Below, piece after piece: positions 58,525 through 64,000 of a DNA stretch of 64,000 nucleotides. Position 1 is the stretch's first letter; every line of letters starts with the position of its first letter. Under the pieces are notes generated by a model that saw only the letters and a program-made list of their open reading frames with translations, did no database searches and was not told where the DNA came from. The stretch is from assembly GCA_964423405.1 (NCBI GenBank), contig CAYREY010000004.1:1-64000 (forward strand). The letters run 5' to 3'. The position numbers and the translations under genes were made by a program. The DNA is from Bog-950 sp964423405 (lineage in GTDB: Bacteria > Bacteroidota > Bacteroidia > Chitinophagales > LD1).

Positions 58525-58579
58525 CCGCCCGCTTTAAAAACTAAGCGGATTATTATATAACCCAAAAAAGCAGAGAAAC

Positions 58580-58957
58580 ATGCTGACACAGTACGAAACA
58601 GTATTTATTCTCACTCCTGTGTTGTCGGAAGACGACGCCAAAAAAAGCATCACCAACTACGTTGAGTTGCTTAAGTCCCAGGGAGCTGAGATCGTTCACG
58701 AAGAACATTGGGGGCTTAAAAACCTTCGCTACCCTATCGGTAAAAAAACAACCGGTATTTACCACCTGGTTGAATACCGCGCCGAAGGTAAGGCTATCAA
58801 CACATTAGAAGTGGCTTTCCGCCGCGACGAAAACGTGTTGCGTTACATGACCGTTAAACTTGACAAGTATGCTGTTAAGTACAACGACGACAAACGCGCT
58901 GGCCTGGTAGGACGTAACAAAAAAGTTAAAACCGTAAAAGAGGAGGCTACATCATGA
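58580..58957 (+). CDS. rpsF: 30S ribosomal protein bS6
   Basis: bS6 (125 aa), which pairs with bS18 in the platform of the small subunit. The sequence shows YETVFILTPVLSEDDAKKSI at the start, AEIVHEEHWGLKNLRYPI in the middle and FRRDENVLRYMTVKLDKY, all family hallmarks, with a basic C-terminal tail. It is first in the operon rpsF-rpsR-rplI, overlapping rpsR by 4 bases (ATGA). Autoregulation by the S6-S18 complex through the mRNA leader is known in several phyla and possible here. Confidence 0.98.
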   Translation: MLTQYETVFILTPVLSEDDAKKSITNYVELLKSQGAEIVHEEHWGLKNLRYPIGKKTTGIYHLVEYRAEGKAINTLEVAFRRDENVLRYMTVKLDKYAVKYNDDKRAGLVGRNKKVKTVKEEATS

Positions 58958-59229
58958 GTACACAAAAACCAAACGATAGCATCAAGTATTTAACCGCTAC
59001 CAAAATTGGTCTGGTTAAAAAGAAATACTGCCGCTTTAAAAAGAACGGTATCAAGTACATCGATTATAAAGATCCTGAATACCTGTTGAACTTTATTAAC
59101 GAGCAAGGTAAGATACTTCCACGCCGCTTAACCGGTAACTCGCTTAAGTACCAGCGTAAAGTGTCGCAGGCTATTAAACGTGCCCGCCACATTGCTATTC
59201 TGCCATACGTAGCAGACCTTTTGAAATAA
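58954..59229 (+). CDS. rpsR: 30S ribosomal protein bS18
   Basis: bS18 (91 aa): KKKYCRFKKNGIKYIDYKDP, then ILPRRLTGNSLKYQRKVSQA and IKRARHIAILPYV are the conserved blocks. It forms a heterodimer with bS6. It overlaps rpsF by 4 bases and is followed by rplI after 27 bases. Length is normal for Bacteroidota. Confidence 0.98.
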   Translation: MSTQKPNDSIKYLTATKIGLVKKKYCRFKKNGIKYIDYKDPEYLLNFINEQGKILPRRLTGNSLKYQRKVSQAIKRARHIAILPYVADLLK

Positions 59230-59256
59230 TTGGTAAAACCTATTAAAGATTAAACA

Positions 59257-59706
59257 ATGGAACTTATACTTATAAAAGATGTAGAAAAACTTGGCTACGC
59301 CGATGACGTGGTTAAAGTTCGTCCGGGTTTCGGTTTAAACTACCTTATACCACAAGGTTATGCAGTAGTTAAAAACGAAGGTACCCTGGCACAACTGGCC
59401 GGCCGTGTTAAAGCCCGCGAAAAGCGCGAAGCTAAAATGCTGGAGAAGGTTAATGAAATTTCGGCCCGCTTACAATCGGCACCTGTAAAGGTAGGTGCTA
59501 AGGTAGGTACTACCGGTAAAATATTTGGTAGCGTATCGGCTTACCACATTGCAGATGCTATTAAAAACCAGCTGCAGGTAGAAGTTGACCGCCGTAAAAT
59601 AACTGTACTGGAAGGCGATGTGAAAGCCCTTGGTACTTATACTGCCGAAGTTGGTTTAGGCCAAAGCCACAAAGTAAACGTAACAGTTGAAGTGGTAGCA
59701 GAATAA
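59257..59706 (+). CDS. rplI: 50S ribosomal protein bL9
   Basis: bL9 (149 aa): N-terminal domain MELILIKDVEKLGYADDVVK, with PGFGLNYLIPQGYAV, a central long helix (about 40-75) and a C-terminal domain (KIFGSVSAYHIADAIKNQ, HKVNVTVEVV). It bridges the L1 stalk base to the ribosome surface. Last gene of the operon, followed by a terminator. Confidence 0.98.
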   Translation: MELILIKDVEKLGYADDVVKVRPGFGLNYLIPQGYAVVKNEGTLAQLAGRVKAREKREAKMLEKVNEISARLQSAPVKVGAKVGTTGKIFGSVSAYHIADAIKNQLQVEVDRRKITVLEGDVKALGTYTAEVGLGQSHKVNVTVEVVAE

Positions 59707-59733
59707 TAATTACCCAAAAAATCACAACAAGTT

Positions 59734-59772
59734 AAAATCCCTGTCGTTTATCACGGCAGGGATTTTATTTTT
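59734..59772 (+). terminator. Terminator of the rpsF-rpsR-rplI operon
   Basis: AAAATCCCTGTCG (59734-59746) pairs with CGGCAGGGATTTT (59754-59766, one mismatch) and is followed by ATTTTT. It lies 27 bases after the rplI stop. Confidence 0.9.
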
Positions 59773-59796
59773 ACTTATATCGTTTTACCGCATAGT

Positions 59797-60387
59797 ATGA
59801 ACCGGCCCCAAAACATAGCTAACAATAATAAGTATGGTATTGCGTACCTGCTGCTTAGCTGTCTGCTGTTGTTGCTTACTGCTACAACCGGCAAGGCACA
59901 GTTTACCAATGCTTATACTGCAGGTAAGTTTTTAATTAAAGGTAAAGTAATAGATGTGCAAAGCCGTAACGCGGTACCATTAGCCAACATATTATTTAAC
60001 AGCAGTAATAAAGGTATAACCTGCGATAACGAGGGGTATTTTACGCTGTACGTTTATAAAACCGATACGCTTAAATTTTCATCTACCGGATACATCAGCA
60101 AAACCATACATATAGCCGATCTGGATTCTGTAAATTATTACACACTTGAAATTCAGCTGATACACGATTTTATTAAGCTGAAAGAAGTTACCATTTATCC
60201 GTTCCGTACCAAAGAAGAATTTACAGAAGCATTTCTTGAAACAAAAACCGAGCAATTGGTAGTAGCCGGGGTAGCCCCGCCCAAGTATTCTAAAGTACCC
60301 CCTAAGGCTAAGTTTTATAACCCTATTTCTTTTCTGTACGACCGTGTAAAAAAGCGTAGAGCTGCTAATCCTGATTTTAAGCCCTGA
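59797..60387 (+). CDS. Exported CarboxypepD_reg-like protein
   Basis: A 196-residue exported protein: a hydrophobic signal (about residues 14-33, ending GKAQ), then a carboxypeptidase-regulatory-like beta-sandwich (LIKGKVIDVQSRNAVPLANI, GITCDNEGYFTLYVYKTD, LKFSSTGYISKTI), and a basic C-terminal tail (FLYDRVKKRRAANPDF). Stand-alone proteins of this kind in Bacteroidota resemble the N-terminal extension of TonB-dependent receptors without the barrel; they may take part in envelope signalling or adhesion. Single gene between the ribosomal operon and the SprB-repeat gene. Confidence 0.78.
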   Translation: MNRPQNIANNNKYGIAYLLLSCLLLLLTATTGKAQFTNAYTAGKFLIKGKVIDVQSRNAVPLANILFNSSNKGITCDNEGYFTLYVYKTDTLKFSSTGYISKTIHIADLDSVNYYTLEIQLIHDFIKLKEVTIYPFRTKEEFTEAFLETKTEQLVVAGVAPPKYSKVPPKAKFYNPISFLYDRVKKRRAANPDFKP

Positions 60388-60465
60388 TAGCCCATCTATT
60401 TGTACAGCGTTAATAAACCTGTTGCTATCGTTTTTTTTATTATTCGTTTTTTATGATTGTAACTG

Positions 60466-60473
60466 TATCTTTG
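60466..60473 (+). promoter_or_regulatory. -7 box (TATCTTTG) of the SprB-repeat gene
   Basis: Exact TAnnTTTG match, ending 31 bases before the ATG at 60505. Confidence 0.55.
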
Positions 60474-60504
60474 GTGCCGGATTATAAAACCAAAGCGCAC
60501 AATT

Positions 60505-63500
60505 ATGAAACGTTTTTTACAATTTGTATTGGCACTTACCGTGCTGATAACCCCCACTGCCCAAGGGCAGACAGTAATTTTTCAAGAAGATTTTGATGGT
60601 GTAGGGGGCCCTGATGCCGGTGGCCCTGGTACCTACACGTTTCCGGCCGGCTGGTTATTACGCAATGTAGATAACCGCACCCCCGATGGGCAGGTTGCTT
60701 ATGTAAACGAAGCCTGGGAGCGCCGTGAGGATTTTGCCAACAACGTTACCGACTCTGCAGCTTTTTCTACGTCGTGGTATAGTCCGGTGGGTGCAGCCGA
60801 TGACTGGATGTGGACCCCGCTTATAGGCGCCTTGCCTGCCAACTGTAATTTAAAATGGAATGCAGTGGCGTATGATCCGGCTTATCCCGATGGATATGAG
60901 GTTCGTATAATGGTGGCCCCTAACACACCCACAGGCGGCACCGGTACATTAGGCAATCAGGTTACCAACTCTACTGTACTATATAGCACAGCTGCAGAAG
61001 CTTCTACCTGGACTGCCCGCACGGTTAGCCTTGCTGCTTACACCGGCCAGTCGGTTTACATCGGTTTCCGCAATAACTCAAACAATCAGTTTTTGTTGTT
61101 AATAGATGATGTGGTGGTAGAGCAGGTGCTGAATAATGAAGTATCTATCCAATCTACACAACAATACGAGTACACACTTACACCGGTTTCGCAGGTTCCG
61201 GCAAGCGGGTTGGCTCTTAGTGCTACTATAAGAAACAATGGTATTAATGCAGCTACCAATCTGGTACTTACTGCCCGTGTTTACGATAGTAACAACGTTC
61301 AGGTATTTACTGCCTCAAGTACCCCTACAACCCTTGCTTCGGGGGCTACTACTACATTGTCAACTACTGCGGGTTTCGTTCCTGCCTTTGCCGATAACTT
61401 TACTGTAGAGTATGAGGCTACAATGACAGCTGTTGATGACATTCCGGCGAATAACATTGCTACAGATGTTGTGGCAATTACCAATAACGTATATGCCCGC
61501 GATAACGGGAATGTAGTAGGAGCATTAGGCATAGGCGCTGGTAATGGTGGTTATCTGGGCCAGGATTTTGCCATTGAAAACACCACCAACATTGGCGCTG
61601 TGCAGGTGTACTACACACAAGGTTATACCGGCGAAAAAATGGCGGCTGTTATTTGGGATATGTCGGGTGGCTTTCCCAATGCCATTGTAGCATCTACCGA
61701 TACACTTACATACCCCGATGATTCTGCCCGTTTGTACACCTTGCCTATACATGGCGGTGGCTTTACCTTAAATCCGGGCCGCTATGCTATTACGGCAGTT
61801 GAGTTCGATTCTACAGCGCAAGTAGGTTTAACTTTAGATATTTATACACCAGGCAGAACCTGGGTAGATTGGCCTACTAACCCCGTAACTGACCCATGGG
61901 GCAACAACGAAGATTATGGTGCCAGTTTCCAAAGGGCGTATGTGATCAGGCCGGTGCTTTGCCCGGGCTTTAGCGCTAACCCAACTTCTACCGATGCGGT
62001 TTGTACCAGCAACGGCACTGCCACTGTAGCGCCAACCGGCGGCGAGGAACCTTATACATACAACTGGAGCAATAGCGGCACTGCCGATAATATCAGCGCG
62101 CCAGCCGGTACGTACAGTGTTACCATTACCGATAACCTGGGTTGCCAGGAAAACACCAGTGTAACTATCAACAGTAGTACCGTTTCTATTGCTTCTACCA
62201 CAAGCGCAAACAATTCCAACTGTACTGCTGCCGATGGTAGCGCTTCGGTAACGCCATCTAATGGTACTGCCCCTTATATCTATGCGTGGTCTAATGGTGG
62301 TACGTCAAGTTCTATCAGTAACCTTAGCCCGGCTACCTATACTGTTACCATTACCGATTCGAAAGGATGTGTGGGCCAAAACACGGCTACTGTTGCAATT
62401 GGCGGTACTACATTAAACAGCACTACATCATCTACCAGCGCTACATGCGCAGTAACCGATGGTACTGCGAGTGTAACTGTCAACAATGGCCAGCAGCCTT
62501 ATACCTATGCCTGGTCAAACTCAGGCAATACAGCCAGTATTACAGGCTTAACAGCAGGTAACTATTCGGTAACAGTTACCGATGCCAATGGCTGTACAGG
62601 TTCAAATAGCGTTAGTGTGTCTTCATCGGCCATAGTTATTGCAGCTACGGTATCATCTACCGATGCTACCTGCACTGCAGCTAACGGATCGCTTACTGCT
62701 GTTCCAACCAATGGAACATCGCCATATACCTACAACTGGTCTGGCTCACAAACCGGTAGTACCGCAACTAATCTTACTGCGGGTAACTATACTGTAACTA
62801 TAACCGATGCTGTTGGTTGTACCGGAGCTACAAATGCAACGGTTACTGCCACAGCGCTTACGTTATCTACCACTACCAATGCTACTTCAGCTACCTGTAC
62901 TGCCAGCAATGGTTCGGTTAGTGTAGCTGTAAACAACGGCACATCGCCATATACCTATGTATGGTCTAACGGCGGCAATACCGATGTGGTAAACAATCAG
63001 CCAGCCGGTTCATATACAGTAACTGCAACCGATGCCAATGGTTGCTCGGCTACCGCTTCGGTAGATGTACTTACCGACAATGTGATATTATCACTTACTA
63101 CTTCTACTACCGAAACCGGCTGTACTACAAGCGCGGGTACTGCTACGGTAGATAACGTTGCTGATGGTACTGCGCCATACACTTATTTGTGGTCAGATGC
63201 ATCTACCAATGCAACGGCTACAGCACTTGCTGCCGGTGGTTACCAGGTTACTGTAACCGATGCCAACGGTTGTTCGGCTACTGCGGGTGTTACCGTGGGC
63301 ACAGCTGCTTTACCTACAGCCACGGCTACTGCTACCGATGTTGATTGTAGCGGCGGTGCAACAGGTGGTGCCGATGTTACCCTTTCGGGAGCTGCTACAC
63401 CGGTTACCTACTTGTGGAGTAACGGAGCAACTACACAAAGCATTGCTAACCTTGCTGCTGGTTCATATAACGTAACTGCAACCGATGATAATGGTTGCTC

Positions 63501-64000
63501 GGTTACTGCCAGCGTTACCGTTAATGAACCTACAGCTCTGGCTGTTACTGCCAGCGTATCTAATGCAACCAATGGTAACAATGGTGCTGTAAATATTAAC
63601 GTAACAGGAGGCTCTCCGGCTTATTCATACAACTGGAGCAACTCGGCTGTTACCGAAGATATCAGCGGCCTGGGTGCAGGTACCTATACAGTAACTGTAA
63701 CCGATAATAATGGTTGTACAGCTACAGCTACCTATACACTGGTATCGGTAGGCCTGGCTAACACCGATGCTGCCAGCGTGGTTAAACTGTTCCCTAACCC
63801 GGCTACAGATGTAGTGCAACTACAGATAAGTCTGGTACAGTCAGATGACTTAACTGTGCAATTGGCCGATGTAACGGGTAAACTGGTAATGGAACAATAC
63901 CTGGGTGAAGTAAAAGATAAAGCCTTTATACTTAACCTTAGCACTATAGCTTCGGGTGTTTACCATATCCGTATAAGCGGCAATAACGTAAATACCGTGC
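60505..64000 (+). CDS. Large SprB-repeat adhesin with T9SS sorting domain (3' end cut)
   Basis: The frame runs open from the ATG at 60505 to the window end, at least 1165 residues. A signal peptide (1-23, ending QGQ) is followed by a cleaved-adhesin/choice-of-anchor-J jelly-roll domain (about 25-215: VIFQEDFDGVGG, AGWLLRNVDN, WMWTPLIG, FLLLIDDVVVEQ), a beta-rich domain (about 215-490), then eight tandem SprB-type repeats of about 75 residues, each with a pattern such as PYTYNWSN..AGTY.VTVTD..GC (61980-63720). From 63781, VVKLFPNPATDVVQLQIS begins a T9SS type A sorting domain that the window truncates. SprB is a gliding adhesin of Flavobacterium; here a surface adhesin is the likely role. The frame is intact, with many Thr and Asn codons. 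Confidence 0.88.
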   Translation, partial: MKRFLQFVLALTVLITPTAQGQTVIFQEDFDGVGGPDAGGPGTYTFPAGWLLRNVDNRTPDGQVAYVNEAWERREDFANNVTDSAAFSTSWYSPVGAADDWMWTPLIGALPANCNLKWNAVAYDPAYPDGYEVRIMVAPNTPTGGTGTLGNQVTNSTVLYSTAAEASTWTARTVSLAAYTGQSVYIGFRNNSNNQFLLLIDDVVVEQVLNNEVSIQSTQQYEYTLTPVSQVPASGLALSATIRNNGINAATNLVLTARVYDSNNVQVFTASSTPTTLASGATTTLSTTAGFVPAFADNFTVEYEATMTAVDDIPANNIATDVVAITNNVYARDNGNVVGALGIGAGNGGYLGQDFAIENTTNIGAVQVYYTQGYTGEKMAAVIWDMSGGFPNAIVASTDTLTYPDDSARLYTLPIHGGGFTLNPGRYAITAVEFDSTAQVGLTLDIYTPGRTWVDWPTNPVTDPWGNNEDYGASFQRAYVIRPVLCPGFSANPTSTDAVCTSNGTATVAPTGGEEPYTYNWSNSGTADNISAPAGTYSVTITDNLGCQENTSVTINSSTVSIASTTSANNSNCTAADGSASVTPSNGTAPYIYAWSNGGTSSSISNLSPATYTVTITDSKGCVGQNTATVAIGGTTLNSTTSSTSATCAVTDGTASVTVNNGQQPYTYAWSNSGNTASITGLTAGNYSVTVTDANGCTGSNSVSVSSSAIVIAATVSSTDATCTAANGSLTAVPTNGTSPYTYNWSGSQTGSTATNLTAGNYTVTITDAVGCTGATNATVTATALTLSTTTNATSATCTASNGSVSVAVNNGTSPYTYVWSNGGNTDVVNNQPAGSYTVTATDANGCSATASVDVLTDNVILSLTTSTTETGCTTSAGTATVDNVADGTAPYTYLWSDASTNATATALAAGGYQVTVTDANGCSATAGVTVGTAALPTATATATDVDCSGGATGGADVTLSGAATPVTYLWSNGATTQSIANLAAGSYNVTATDDNGCSVTASVTVNEPTALAVTASVSNATNGNNGAVNINVTGGSPAYSYNWSNSAVTEDISGLGAGTYTVTVTDNNGCTATATYTLVSVGLANTDAASVVKLFPNPATDVVQLQISLVQSDDLTVQLADVTGKLVMEQYLGEVKDKAFILNLSTIASGVYHIRISGNNVNTV

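Larger units (their letters stand above)
58204..58579. other. Regulatory region upstream of rpsF
   Basis: A long non-coding stretch between the lipoprotein and rpsF. It contains the two GTTAAC elements (58324-58339 and 58378-58393), a run of G (GGGGGTAGGGGGG near 58400), the rpsF promoter (58495-58524) and a small hairpin in the leader (58529-58548, CCGCTT/AAGCGG). The segment at 58280-58325 is A/T-rich. Confidence 0.6.

Noticed and set aside
62000..63720. Regular repeats as a CRISPR array or tandem repeat locus
   Set aside because: The repeats are about 225 bases long, imperfect, and lie in one open reading frame with SprB-type protein motifs.

Overview
The window looks like a scaffold from a Bacteroidota genome, most likely the Chitinophagales/Chitinophagaceae side (inference). 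The signs are TonB-dependent receptors, proteins ending in type IX secretion (T9SS) C-terminal sorting domains, a PorD/DUF4835 gene, promoter boxes of the TAnnTTTG type instead of TATAAT, no Shine-Dalgarno sequences before starts, an MbnP/MbnH pair, and the efp-accB-accC and rpsF-rpsR-rplI arrangements. A 100-N assembly gap at 32430-32529 is flanked by the same 55 bp on both sides, so the gap is probably a scaffolding artefact. I saw no tRNA or rRNA gene, CRISPR array, transposase, integrase or prophage gene.

Layout. 1-6.6 kb: repeat-rich DNA, an ATP-grasp protein, a tandem pair of P460-type c-haem proteins, efp-accB-accC, then an ArsR-type regulator with a small partner. 6.7-16.1 kb: helical and small secreted proteins, a sugar-phosphate nucleotidyltransferase, a nitronate monooxygenase/FabK-like flavoprotein, a secreted esterase, serA, a small T9SS protein, a stand-alone coaB and porD. 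16.1-21.0 kb (minus strand): a tight five-gene operon of GT-C/TPR protein, acyl carrier protein, ketosynthase III, GT2 and GNAT. 21.2-28.1 kb: two TonB-dependent receptors around a fatty acyl-CoA ligase; the second receptor lies behind a clear TPP riboswitch, so it is probably a thiamin receptor. 28.5-32.3 kb (minus): TPR histidine kinase, NadR-like kinase, PnuC transporter, LD-carboxypeptidase. 32.7-40.4 kb: metG, a second secreted esterase, outer-membrane proteins, an epoxide-hydrolase-like enzyme and an acyltransferase. 40.6-46.9 kb: a SpoIIE-type phosphatase and a Wzx-Wzz-Wzy polysaccharide core with a divergent glycosyltransferase. 47-52.7 kb: DinB, hutH, a PKD/T9SS protein, hisS and a low-molecular-weight tyrosine phosphatase. 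52.7-55.3 kb: MbnH, MbnP and a small Cys-rich protein, probably a copper-linked locus. 55.4-60.4 kb: small genes, an alpha/beta hydrolase, the ribosomal protein operon and a CarboxypepD_reg-like protein. From 60.5 kb to the window end: a large SprB-repeat adhesin whose T9SS domain is cut by the window edge.

How it fits together. Housekeeping (translation, fatty acid, serine and CoA synthesis) is mixed with cell-surface functions: secretion through T9SS, outer-membrane uptake, and two glycan systems. The most original candidate system is the 16.1-21.0 kb operon. I read it as a polyprenyl-linked sugar pathway with its own acyl carrier protein and ketosynthase, feeding a TMTC-like membrane transferase. 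Other points worth checking are the thiamin riboswitch-receptor pair, the MbnP/MbnH locus, a family of G-rich GTTAAC elements upstream of promoters, very short or absent mRNA leaders, and several dispersed palindromic repeats, one of which supplies a stop codon and another of which lies inside hisS.
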